64,000 nucleotides of DNA, taken from contig JAUJYZ010000189.1 in the NCBI GenBank assembly GCA_033675265.1, positions 62,001-126,000 of the forward strand, read 5' to 3'. This DNA is from Actinostola sp. cb2023. Its lineage: Eukaryota; Cnidaria; Anthozoa; Actiniaria; Actinostolidae. The notes beneath the pieces are model-generated. The model was not told where the DNA came from, did no database searches, and saw nothing but the letters and a program-made list of their open reading frames with translations. Made by a program: the position numbers and the translations under genes. Of the stretch, positions 1 to 9,817 are shown piece after piece (position 1 is the stretch's first letter; every line of letters begins with the position of its first letter).

Positions 1-92
1 AGTATCGGCTTGATCGAGACCAGTAAACATGGAAAGAACCTCTGCTCGCATGGTAGGACACCACCGACACCGGTTCCATTGATATTGGTATT

Positions 93-310
93 AATATAAT
101 GTAATACGGACACTTTCTATGGCCCCGATGGTGTCCGTAATAACGAGGTTCCATTGTATTAATATAATGTAATACTGACACTTTCTATGGCCTCGATGGT
201 GTCCATAATAACGAGGTTCCATTGTATTGATATAATGTAATTCGGACACTTTCTATGGCCCCGATGGTGTCCGTAATAACGAGGTTCCATTGTATTGATA
301 TAATGTAATA
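93..310. repeat. 68-bp tandem repeat, about 3 copies
   Basis: A 68-bp unit repeats about 3.2 times. Its landmark aatataatgt (or gatataatgt) recurs at 93, 161, 229 and 297. Each unit contains a short inverted pair (cggacac / gtgtccg), so each can form a small hairpin. The array runs straight into the 16-bp minisatellite and shares its gtgtccgtaa core, so the two are probably related by slippage or unequal exchange. Confidence 0.9.
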
Positions 311-1640
311 CCGGTGTCCAGATCAACCTGTGTCTGTATTAACTTCTGTCTGTATTAACCGGTGTCCCTGTTTACCGGTGTCCAGATTAACCGGTGTCTG
401 TATTAACCGGTGTCCGTATTCACAGGTGTCCAGATTAACTGGTGTCCAGATTAACCGGTGTCTGTATTAACCGGTGTCCGTATTCACAGGTGTCCAGATT
501 AACTGGTGTCCAGATCAACCAGTGTCTGTATTAACCGGTGTCCTTATTAACCGGTGTCCTTATTAACCGACCGGTGTCTGTATTAACTGGTGTCCTTATT
601 AACCGGTGTCCTTGTTAACCGATCGGTGTCTGCATTAACCGGTGTCTGTATTAACAGCCGGTGTCCAGATTAACTGGTGTCTGTATTAATCGGTGTCTGT
701 ATTAACCGGTGTCTGAATTAACCACTGTCCGTATTAACCGGTGTCTCTATTTAACCAGTGTTGGCCGGTGTCCGTATTAAATCGGTGTCCGTATTAACCG
801 GTGCCGTATTAACCAGTGTCAGTATTAACCGGTGTCTGTATTAACTGGTGTCCGTATTAACCAGTGTCCGAATTAACCGGTGTCCGTATTAACCGGTGTC
901 TCTATTTAACCAGTGTTGGCCGGGTGTTCGTATTAAATCGGTGTCCGTATTAACCGGTGTCAGTATTAACCGGTGTCCAGATTAACCGGTGTCCAGATTA
1001 ACCAGTGTCCATATTAACCGGTGTCTGTATTAACCGGTGTCCGTATTAACCGATATCCGTATTAACCGGTGTCCGTATTAACCAGTGTCCGAATTAACCG
1101 GTGTCCGTATTAACCGGTGTCTCTATTTAACCAGTGCTGGCCGGTGTTTGTATTAAATCGGTGTCCGTATTAACCGGTGTCTGTATTAACCGGTGTCCAG
1201 ATTAACCGGTGTCCAGATTAACCAGTGTCCAGATTAACCGGTGTCTGTATTAACCGGTGTCCGTATTAACCGATATCCGTATTAATCGGTGTCTGTATTA
1301 ACCGGTGTCTGTATTAACCACTGTCCGAATTAGCTAGTGTCCGTATTAACCGGTGTCTCTATTTAACCAGTGTTGGCCGGTGTCCGTATTAAATCGGTGT
1401 CCGTATTAACCGGTGTCCAGATTAACTGGTGTCTGTATTAATCGGTGTCTGTATTAACCGGTGTCTGTATTAACCACTGTCCGTACTAACCGGTGTCTCT
1501 ATTTAACCAGTGTTGGCCGGTGTCCGTATTAAATCGGTGTCCGTATTAACCGGTGTCCGTATTAACCGGTGTCAGTATTAACCGGTGTCTGTATTAACCG
1601 GTGTCCGTATTAACCGGTGTCTGTATTAACCAGTGTCTCT
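311..1640. repeat. 16-bp minisatellite (ACCGGTGTCCGTATTA)
   Basis: Roughly 80 diverged copies of a 16-bp unit, accggtgtccgtatta, with C/T, G/A and short indel variants. A higher-order variant containing 'tctatttaaccagtgttggcc' spacing recurs at about 740, 900, 1120, 1360 and 1500, which suggests multi-unit block amplification. No open frame is maintained. The array stops at the left TIR of the transposon at 1647 and resumes after its right TIR at 6141, so it was one array before the insertion. Confidence 0.95.
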
Positions 1641-1906
1641 ATTATACCTTTTGCGAATAAGACATGTGTCCTATGTTCCAGGACGTCCTAGTTATCAGGG
1701 CACGTGGACAAAGATAATGAGCATGCAGATTAACTGAAGCATGCTTATCACCCTAGGAATACAGTGCTATTGTTGATATGCATACATACACTTCATTGAT
1801 ACTAGCTATTGTGTTTTTTTTAATGAATGAATGAATGAATAAATGAATAAATGAATAAGTGATGATTGAGCGATTCATAATTTATTGTTAACTAGTAGCA
1901 ATAAAG

Positions 1907-2952
1907 TTAATTCATCAGAAATCTTCGTCTTCTGTTGCTTAAACAAGCAGTCAGGTGAATTACAATGGAAATAAATGCTCGTTTATGTCTCCAACGACCA
2001 GAAATACAACGATAGGTTTTAAGAAATCCAATGGCATGTTCTACTTTAACTTGACATCTTCGTAGTTCTCTGTTTATCCTTTGTAGCCTTGCATTTCCTC
2101 TGATTTGATTCCTCTTTTTGGGCCTCACAATAACTGGATGGGGAGGATAACCAAGGTCTGCAAGAATATGACATCCAGCAGGCAAAGGAAGGTCGCCCCC
2201 TGGACCAACACTTGGCATCATATTAAAACAATTGGTGTCGTTTAAGTGACCAGGATATCTATGTATAATATGAAATGCACATTTCAGTTTGCTAAAATAT
2301 ATCCTACTAGTTTTGTACAATATATTTCAACTTACGCTGCCGAGCAATGAACTATCATGCCATCTGGTGTAACAATGAGGTGGCTAGCCATAAAATGTTT
2401 GTTCTTGTCGCCACGATAGAAAAGAGATTGTCTCCGTGATGGTCGCCATATCGCATGGGTAGTGCCGTCAATTATTCCAACACAAGTTGGAAACTTTTTC
2501 CAGTGATTTTGCCAGCTTCGCCATTCATTTGCCGTTGGCCATTTAATTTCGTTGACAAAAACCTCCAGCATTAATGGGATAATGTCCTTGACGCTTCTGC
2601 TTACATAAGTAATGTCTACACTGAACATACTTGCGAGGGTTTGTAAACGCGGGTATCGTCTTAGCCATATCATAGTTAGAAGTATCCTGTTTCGTATTGT
2701 TAGTCGTTGAATTCGTAGCCTAGCAGCATTACGACGTTGGAAGGCCAGTATCGGTAGTCTCATCCTTATCACAATCTCTTGAAATGTTTCTATAGTTTCT
2801 CCGGTTAGATACCAAAATTTAATTGGCGAATTTGTAATGACAGAGTAATAATCACGGCCACCGTTCATCTCAGGGCCAAAGACGCCTAAACGATCCAACA
2901 CATTCAGTGGATATTCATCTAAACCTGAACTATTAACATTATTATGAAACAA
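1907..2952 (-). CDS. DDE_Tnp_4-type transposase, two exons
   Basis: Transposase that would cut and join the element ends. Exon 1 is 2336-2952 and exon 2 is 1907-2258. The 77-bp intron has a GTAAGT donor and a TTATACATAG acceptor, and splicing keeps frame across the SAA/YPGH junction. The N-terminal part (about residues 45-125) looks like a helix-turn-helix region. The RNase H-like DDE core shows GIIDGT (first Asp), ILADLGY (second Asp) and VEHAIGF (Glu), the spacing of HARBI1/IS5-like nucleases. Total is about 320 aa, close to the family norm. The start at 2952 is the first Met of the open frame and is not certain. No stop interrupts the core, so this copy could have been active recently. It is divergently oriented to the partner gene starting at 3520. 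Confidence 0.85.
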
Positions 2953-3452
2953 GCCATACTAAAAATTTCAAAAGAAAAACGGGGTAGCGTTTATAATTCT
3001 GAATTTGGTACAATAACACAATAATCATTGATATTTCAGCAAAGAAGAACGGAAAAGGTGGTGGTTGCATACTTGCTTATGTTGTTCGCTTCACGGTATG
3101 CAGGAGTTCACGGAAAAAAAAAACTAGTAGGTAGATATTTCATTGCCCACAAGAATGCATGAGGTCGTGCACACTCGCAAATAGTTGAATACTCGGTTTC
3201 TCAGGTTTGATGTCCTAAACTGCGAGGCGGTTGTGTTTCATGCATTCTAGAACACCATGACACCTCAAAAATAACGAGAACCTGCTATATCAGGCCCCTT
3301 GAGATATCATACCCATAATTGTTAGAATCACCTACATAGATAATCAAACCCTTCCACAAGTTGTGATGAATTCACATCTTTTTTTTGCTTAATAAAATCC
3401 CACGATTGTGAAAACAGCATTCACCGGTTAATCCGAGTAACAACTTTTTTAG

Positions 3453-3460
3453 TATAAATA
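3453..3460 (+). promoter_or_regulatory. TATA box of the element's second gene
   Basis: TATAAATA lies about 60 bp before the ATG at 3520. A TCAGTTCAGAG initiator-like stretch about 20-30 bp downstream fits a transcription start near 3475-3480. The 500 bp between this and the divergent transposase (2953-3452) contains no other coding sequence that I can see. Confidence 0.55.
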
Positions 3461-3519
3461 GAACACCACGCGTTCAGTTCAGAGAGAGAGTACATGCAGT
3501 TCAGCTTTTCTCAGTGATC

Positions 3520-4506
3520 ATGGATTCGAAACGAAACATATTCCTTGAAGCAGCAATGACTGGACGTCCAGTTGTGGTTACACCGGCAGATATAGAAGAG
3601 GAAGCCGCCAACAAGCAGCGAACTGCTCAGAAAATGAAGAAACTGGTTCCTGCATCTCAGACAAGCAAAAAGGTTAAAGAGCACTCAGCGGATAAGGAGA
3701 CACTAATTATAAAACAAGCAATAGGCAATGTTGGTCGCCTTCCCAGCAAAGTTCTCAGATATGTTGAGATGATGGCGAGCCACTTATCAGAAGTCGATAA
3801 GTGTTATTATTCAAAAGTGGGCAAAACGGGCGGCCCGTCGAGACAAGCGGCCATGAAACGCATTTCTAGAAGGATAAAAAACATGTAAGTATATTATTGC
3901 TTTTCATAGTATGTATCCCATAATGTGTACAGATTATCGGCTTTTACCTAAATCAGTGTTATTCTCTGAAAAATTATAAATCGTTTTGCCAATATAGTGA
4001 TAAGAGAGAAAAGACCAGTTCTCATTCTGTGAACCAGTCAAATCCTGGCCCCTCCACGTCGAGTCAGTCTTCAAGTGGTGTAAATTTAGCAGAAGAAGTA
4101 TATCAATCTAGCACTGACGACGATGATGAATCGGACGCCGATAAGCTATATATATATAAACCAGGCAAACAACGAAAAGAGGGTAGCACATCAAAATGGC
4201 TTCAAGACACTGACGCAAGGGGGAGAAACAAAAAAATGACGATGATAAATTGATGGATTCCGATTTAGATGGAAGTGATCAAGGTGGGCAACTGTTCATT
4301 TTGCTTAATGCTCATTCCATTTGTCATACATGTGATAAGATAGTTTTTTGTTATAAACCTCGGCTCATCCCAACCCTATGCTGTCGCTGATGTAAAGCTG
4401 GGCAATATGGGAGACTAGAAAATATGGAAATTCCGTCTTTTAACTTGTAGTGATTTTTATTCTAGACACCGCCCCAAGAAAAAAGAAAAAGAAGACAACG
4501 AAGTGA
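3520..4506 (+). CDS. Second protein of the 1647-6140 transposon (function not recognised)
   Basis: Three exons: 3520-3887, about 4000-4275 and 4466-4506. The donor at 3888 (GTAAGTATA) and the acceptor before 4000 (CCAATATAG) keep the frame. I do not recognise the fold. The N-terminal part is lysine-rich and helical (MDSKRNIFLEAAM, then a K/S-rich linker), followed by a compact segment around residues 70-120 ending in basic residues (RRIKNM). Exon 2 is Ser/Asp-rich and acidic, and exon 3 ends in a polybasic tail (PRKKKKK), a likely nuclear signal. An A7 run near 4231 puts exon 2 out of frame with its natural acidic continuation (DSDLDGSD). This is either a frameshift mutation or a sequence error. 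By position it corresponds to the Myb-like/accessory ORF of Harbinger elements, but I see no clear Myb tryptophans. Confidence 0.5.
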
Positions 4507-4509
4507 AAG

Positions 4510-4620
4510 ATGGACAGTGTCCTGGACATGCTTCCAGGAATGATGGAGAGCGTCAAAGAAGCCGCTATCGCCCATAAGAAAGCTGTCGCCAAGTGGCAGA
4601 ATATATCAGATTCTGATTAA
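4510..4620 (+). CDS. Small ORF, probable C-terminal piece of the preceding gene
   Basis: An open frame of 36 codons plus a stop begins four bases after the stop at 4506. It encodes a Met-rich amphipathic helix (LPGMMESVKEAAIAHKKAV). Length and position suggest it was once the C-terminal helix of the second transposon protein and is now out of frame. It could also be chance. Confidence 0.3.
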   Translation: MDSVLDMLPGMMESVKEAAIAHKKAVAKWQNISDSD

Positions 4621-4624
4621 AGAT

Positions 4625-5030
4625 TATTTTAAAAATATATTCAATATAAACTGAATAGTTGGTGGGTTCAGTATTTTTGAAATCTCAATATGCAAATTAG
4701 ATGGCGTATACTAAGGAATTTGCCATAACGTATTTTGACTTTTTCAAGAAGAACTTATTTTTTGAAATGGGAAAAAAGTTATAAAATCGTTTATAAAATC
4801 ATTTATAAAGACTGTGAAAATATTCTGTAAGCTTTCAAATGTCAATAATCGGCACAAGGGCGTTTTTGTATAATAAATGATTCCTTAGTAGACGTAATCA
4901 AATTTGCATATTGAGATTTCAAACCTCTATAACTCATAAATGCAAGGTTCAAATCACAAAATACTGAACCCTCCAACTATTCAGCTTATATTGAATATAT
5001 TTTTAAAACAATCTCACAGGGGTGATAGGC
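4625..5030. repeat. Palindromic MITE-like element
   Basis: About 405 bp with long imperfect inverted arms. The left arm (ttttaaaaatatattcaat...aactgaatagttgg...gggttcagtat) is repeated in reverse complement at about 4885-5020. Diverged single-arm copies of the same family occur at about 19975-20150 and 31797-31920, where the terminus reads GAGATTGTTTTAAAAATATA. There is no coding capacity. Confidence 0.75.
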
Positions 5031-5319
5031 ACTTTAGGTATCAGTAGACCTAGCTTCTTTCAGATTTTTTCAGTACCAATCGATAGCTCGGCCTGAAATG
5101 AAACGGCTACACTTTTAGACAACATTTACAGCTGACTGTTTGTATTTACGGCACAAATCACAAAAAAAGCACTACTGGTTGCAAAGGCCTATACTGATAC
5201 CTTAAGTTTATACTATGTCAAATTTCATTATGATTTTTTGAAATGGAATAAAACTATATTTTCATACCGGTATGTTGTTATGTTGACTGTTCAGCAATAT
5301 AGTTTAAATCATAGGAAGG

Positions 5320-5925
5320 CGTCAATATTGCTTGGATTTTATTGTGCTTAACACAAATACTAATTCAACTATTCTGTCTTTGGACGGTGTATTCAAAATT
5401 ATCATTGTAAGCCGCGTTTGTGAATGCCAGCTGATATTCAAACGACACTATTTTCACTAAAACTGCTGCCAAGCGTGACTATTTCCTTGTGCGATTTTTT
5501 TTAAGTTCGTGAACGGCCTTTTAAGGTCCCTAGTAATGTTCTAAATCTAAATCTTTAATCTATAAAGGTTGCCCATCGGTACAGGTATATATGTTCTGAC
5601 GAGGTAAGAAGGAAATTAAACCGTCTATTGTTAAGAAGGAAATTGTTCGAGCCGAAAAATCACATAACAACACAGGTTCAAACATTGACAACAAAATATG
5701 TTGTTACGTGACCTTATTTACGTGATTTCGGCTCGATCAATGTCCTTCTTACCTCTTCAGAACATTATTAGGGACCTTTAATGCCGTTCACGAAGTTTAA
5801 AACAAATCATACGAGGGAATAACGTTTGGCAGCAATTTTAGTGAGAATGCTAATGTTGAATACACCGACCGTAAAAGAATAGTTGAATTATTATAAAATC
5901 CAAGGAATACGTACATTGACGCGGA
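5320..5925. repeat. Long imperfect palindrome (foldback MITE)
   Basis: Arms of about 200-280 bp read as reverse complements around a centre near 5620. Matching pairs include gtgaacggcc at 5510 with ggcattaaa...gttcac near 5780, ctgctgccaa with ttggcagcaa, and cggtgtattcaaa with ttgaatacaccg. Both outer ends carry ttggatttta. There is no open frame of note. The ORF at 5850-6104 on the minus strand is a by-product of the arm. Confidence 0.7.
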
Positions 5926-6144
5926 GGGAGCGATTTCAAAATTACGGCAAACCGGTCAGTAATATTATAGTTTTTATATCGTTCTATTTCACATATTAAA
6001 GTTTGTAGCACTAGACACGACTCTATATACTTATATTCTGAATTATATTGTCTATAACCATTCCCACGTTCCTGAATGACAATGCCCTGACATAAGTGGG
6101 ACATTCTGGTACATAGGACACATGTCTTATTCGCAAAAGGTCTA

Positions 6145-6370
6145 TTTAACCAGTGTTGGCCGGTGTTCGTATTAAATCGGTGTCCGTATTAACCGGTGTC
6201 TGTATTAACCGGTGTCCAGATTAACTGGTGTCCAGATTAACCAGTGTCCAGATTAACCAGTGTCCAGATTAACCGGTGTCTGTATTAACCGGTGTCCGTA
6301 TTAACCGATATCCGTATTAATCTCTGTCTGTATTAACCGGTGTCCGTATTATCCGGTGTCCGTATTTATC
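6145..6370. repeat. 16-bp minisatellite, continuation right of the transposon
   Basis: The same 16-bp unit as the left array, about 14 copies, beginning directly after the right TIR. It ends at about 6370, where unrelated sequence with a short ATCAGGACAC hairpin (about 6417-6485) takes over. Confidence 0.9.
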
Positions 6371-6772
6371 ATCCCCAATATTTGTTTCAACCAATCAGAA
6401 TCGAGAATTCTCCCGTATCAAGACACTCTACTGTCCTGATATTCTACGGTATATCATCAGGACACTACTGTCCTGATATTATATATCACGGACAGTTGGT
6501 TAAAATGTGGTTCTAAATAAGAAACCATTGGAATTTTATATTACTTCCGGTCATTTTAAGGGAAAATATGTTTCATTCAAAAGATAAATAAACATTTTGA
6601 ACAAAACTGCGAACGATTGAACTTTTCCCGCCACTTCTCAAACTCACGGACGCATGCCAACAATATGCTAATTAGTTTGTATTTTGAAAAGATCGTCCTC
6701 GATGTTTTTAGTGAAATTCTTTCATTTCGGCGAAAAGAGTGGGATGATAAATAAATCAGTAATCGGTCAATT

Positions 6773-6870
6773 TTGGTTCGATTCCGCGAAATATCAGGAC
6801 TCGTTAGGTCTTGCCATGGCGAACCATGGCTCGACCTAACTCGCCCTGGTATTTCTCCGAATCGAACCAA
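6773..6870. repeat. Perfectly placed inverted repeat, about 40-bp arms
   Basis: The arms ttggttcgatt... (6773) and ...aatcgaaccaa (ending 6870) pair over about 38-40 bp with few mismatches around a short loop containing two gccatgg motifs. It lies immediately before minisatellite sequence resumes at 6871. The 6371-6772 stretch before it shows no gene I can support. Confidence 0.75.
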
Positions 6871-7195
6871 ACGGTGTTTGTATTAACCGGTGTCTGTATT
6901 AACCAGTGTCCGAATTAACCAGTGTTCGTATTAACCGGTGTCTCTATTTAACCGGTGTTGGCCGGTGTTCATATTAAATCGGTGTCCGTATTAACCGGTG
7001 TCCGTATTAACCGGTGTCCGTATTAACCGTTGTCCGTATTAACCGGTGTCCGTATTAACCGGTGTCCGTATTAACCGATGTCCGTATTAACCGATGTCCG
7101 TATTAACCGGTGTCCGTATTAACCGGTGTCCGTATTAACAGTACCGTATTTACCGGTGTCTGTATTCACCGTGCGGTATTAACCGGTCTGTTATG
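6871..7195. repeat. 16-bp minisatellite, third block
   Basis: About 20 copies of the accggtgtccgtatta unit, more homogeneous at 6980-7130 than elsewhere in the window, which fits recent local amplification. It decays at about 7195. Confidence 0.9.
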
Positions 7196-7992
7196 ATTTG
7201 GCAGTCATTTGGGTGGGACAAATCAGTTTCCGGCCTAAAAAACTGGGATATCAGTATAATTTCGGAAATATTATGTTTTGATCTGATCAAGAAAATGAAA
7301 TAAATTTAATCCCTAGAAACAATAAAGAGAATTCAAAGCATATTTACAACTTGGTATATTTTGTTGTGTTTATTTCTAGTGTTTAAACGTTGTGTTGTCA
7401 ATTTCATGTCTCATTATGCACGTGTAACGTATTACCAAATGGTAAAAATATGTTTTGTGTTTACGCTTCCCACCGGAAGAGTTTTAGAGCTGCATCAATA
7501 ATATTTATACACAGTCATCTTCAATGGTAAAGCTTTAAGATACATATATTTTTAAGCTCAAACTCCATGTACCAAGAAGCGTTTGATGGATTTGAAAATA
7601 GGTAATTTTTACGCGTTCGTTCAGATGCTACGATAGCATCTCAATTAGAGATCTAAAGAAATAGTTAGATTCAAAATCCCAAAGAGATTTTTAGTGTTTT
7701 GGAAAGAGGAAATAACACCTTTGTATGTAGCAAAATATTAGTTTCGTACAACCGTCGGTTTTTCTACGCGAACACATCGAAAATGCTTAATTTTCGCTTC
7801 GCGTCATCGTCGGCCGAAGGCTATTTTGAGGGAATTTCGACTTTCTTCAATTTTGAAGAAAATAAAAAGCTCTTGAAGTTTTCGATACTATTTTTGGAAA
7901 TGGTACACCAAAGGGGTTCTATTGGTGAAATAAAACGAAATTCGATTTTTCGCAACTGTCCGCCGATTCTCGATATTTAGAGGCAGTGGCTC
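7196..7992. other. Unannotated sequence between minisatellite and Kolobok element
   Basis: I see no gene, TIR or repeat that I can support. An open frame of 93 codons at 7699-7980 has no recognisable motif and is probably chance, although it ends just before the TTAA insertion site of the next element. Confidence 0.4.
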
Positions 7993-8280
7993 TTAAAGGG
8001 GGACTCTGATCAAAATCGACCAATTTTGTACGGCTTTTTCTTCGACTTTTTCTGAAAGTATGTACTTTAACTAAGAAAAATCCCAAAAATTGTTGTTATT
8101 GAAACAGACAGTGCCGAGATATCGTGATTAAAAATGCCCAATTCACTCGTCCGCCATCTTGCTTTTGAATAAGCGAGCCCGTCAAAAAAACAGTCAGCGG
8201 TTAGTCTAGTGACGTCACCGTGACGTCATCCAATCAACCCAACTCAGACCAGAATCATTTCACGAACATATTCCTGCAAA

Positions 8281-9383
8281 ATGTCCTCAAGTGAAAGCGA
8301 GTTTTTCTCAAGTTGTTCATCGATTTCTTCAGATCTATCATCTGAAGACTCACAAGTAGATAAGCTTTATCACTCTCAGTCAGATTTAAGCGTCGATGGT
8401 TTCGGTTACGACGAAAGTTTGGAGCCTGAAGCTACAGAGGAAGAAGTTGCTTCTTACCAACAACAACTCGATACCGAAGAACAAGAAGAAGTTAAGTTTC
8501 TGAAACGATTTCATGGAGAAGTAGAAGTTCAGTCATGGTAAGATAATCAGAATTCAGTAGCCAAAAGTTAGTGATAAATGTCCGTGTATTGAGCAAATGA
8601 AGAGTGTTTCATTCGCGTGATTCAGCGCAGTGATCGAACGCAAAGTAACTGTAAACAAAAACTTTTTCGACTCGCAAATTGCGAGCTGCTCAAAAAAACT
8701 ATATTCTAAACCAAATACGTTTCACAGTAATCTAAATTTCGGCCCCATTCTTCTTTATACGTTATAGGTGCACATGTTCTCACTGCTCTTTGGAATTGGT
8801 AGTGAAAAGTGAAGAATGCTTTTGCTGTAAGGAGATGGTTCGTTGTATGGAAAAGATGGACGAAGTTGATATGGACGATACATGCATAACACAACACCCA
8901 GGTTTCAGAAATGTGTGTTTAGACAAGTGGGTTCTCGAAACAGCTGCTATTGGGCTAAAGACCAGGAATAGAAAAAGCTATACGACCCTATTTAAAGAAG
9001 GAATCAAAAGTGAGCCAGAGTAAGTACACTATAAGAATCCCACTAAGACTTACTTATGTTACTAGCTTATTTATTTATTGAAAATGGACTGAAGTAGTGT
9101 AAGTTACTGCACCAGCGTATACCTTACCATAAGCACTATCCTGTTTCTGATTTCAAACTACTTTTTATTTAGGTTTCTACGTTCTGTAGCATACAGGCAA
9201 ATCGTAAGATTTATTTGGACCTACATGGGTAACACAATGAGAACTCCTCTGCCATCATGTATCTACACGGCGATACGAACAGAGTTTCCAAGTGAAACGG
9301 GACTATACAAAGGTTTTGAGGAAGAAGAAGAGGAGGAAGAAGAAGAGGAGGAAGAAGAAGAGGAGAAAGATGATGTTGAGTAG
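8281..9383 (+). CDS. P2X7-receptor intracellular (ballast) domain protein carried by the transposon
   Basis: Three exons: 8281-8538, 8768-9019 and 9171-9383. All junctions have GTAAG donors and AG acceptors and keep frame. The N-terminal 80 residues are Ser/Glu-rich and disordered. From about residue 86 the protein shows the Cys-rich core of the P2X7 C-terminal cytoplasmic domain: WCTCSHC, then ECFCCKE, then ITQHPGF and VCLDKWVL, and finally YRQIVRFIW, which are the likely zinc-binding and structural landmarks. There is no P2X channel part: no transmembrane segments and no ATP-binding ectodomain. It ends in a Glu-rich tail coded by an imperfect (GAGGAAGAA)n run at about 9320-9365. The family is expanded in cnidarian genomes. 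Its role in a transposon is unknown; binding DNA, membrane or ubiquitin partners are all only guesses. Confidence 0.82.
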
Positions 9384-9490
9384 TGTTTATAATTATGTTT
9401 TTAAAAGCCTACCTTTTGAACATGCTTATACATACATGTACAGTATATTGTCATAACGTATTTACAATTCTAAGTCTTTTTGTATACATA

Positions 9491-9640
9491 CAGTGGAACC
9501 TCTAATAAGCGACCAATCTCTATTTAGTGGCCAGTGGTCAATGTTCAAAAGAGTGCTTTAGCATTGTTTTACACCTCTATTAAAATATAAGCGGCTACTT
9601 GCCAATTCCCCGATAGTGGCTGCTTATAGAGGTTCAACTC
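9491..9640. mobile_element. TA-flanked MITE (Tc1/mariner type), 150 bp
   Basis: CAGTGGAACCTCTAATAAGC at the left pairs with the reverse complement of gcttatagaggttcaactc at the right, and TA flanks both ends (9489-9490 and 9641-9642). It is non-coding. It lies between the 3' ends of the two Kolobok genes. Confidence 0.75.
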
Positions 9641-9817
9641 TATTCATAGTAAAAATAATTGTTACAATATCATACATGAAGTGCCATTTTTAGCTATTCA
9701 AACTGTTATAATAATGCAGTTCGGTCTTGGATTGACCTATATGTATAAATTTATCCTCAACAAAAAGAACAAAGTCACCTGTCAGTGTAATATGTGACAT
9801 GAAGAATATAATATATT

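Larger units (their letters stand above)
1647..6140. mobile_element. DDE_Tnp_4 (Harbinger-like) DNA transposon inserted in the minisatellite
   Basis: The terminal inverted repeats are visible: CCTTTTGCGAATAAGACATG at 1647 matches the reverse complement of the bases ending at 6140, and similarity continues for about 35 bp. Minisatellite sequence lies immediately outside both ends. The flanks share TCTATT, but I could not fix an exact target duplication. Inside are a two-exon DDE transposase on the minus strand and a second gene on the plus strand, the two-gene layout usual for PIF/Harbinger elements. The rest is non-coding and holds two palindromic repeats. Superfamily assignment beyond DDE_Tnp_4 is uncertain because the TIRs and target site do not clearly match the Harbinger 3-bp rule. 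Confidence 0.85.

Noticed and set aside
1..1640. CRISPR-like array
   Set aside because: The 16-bp units are directly adjacent with no unique spacers. It is a minisatellite in a eukaryotic genome.
7699..7980. 93-codon plus ORF before the Kolobok element
   Set aside because: No motif, no splice context, no similarity I recognise; chance in AT-rich sequence is sufficient.
8281..9383. A P2X purinergic receptor gene
   Set aside because: No transmembrane segments or ectodomain; only the intracellular-tail domain is encoded.
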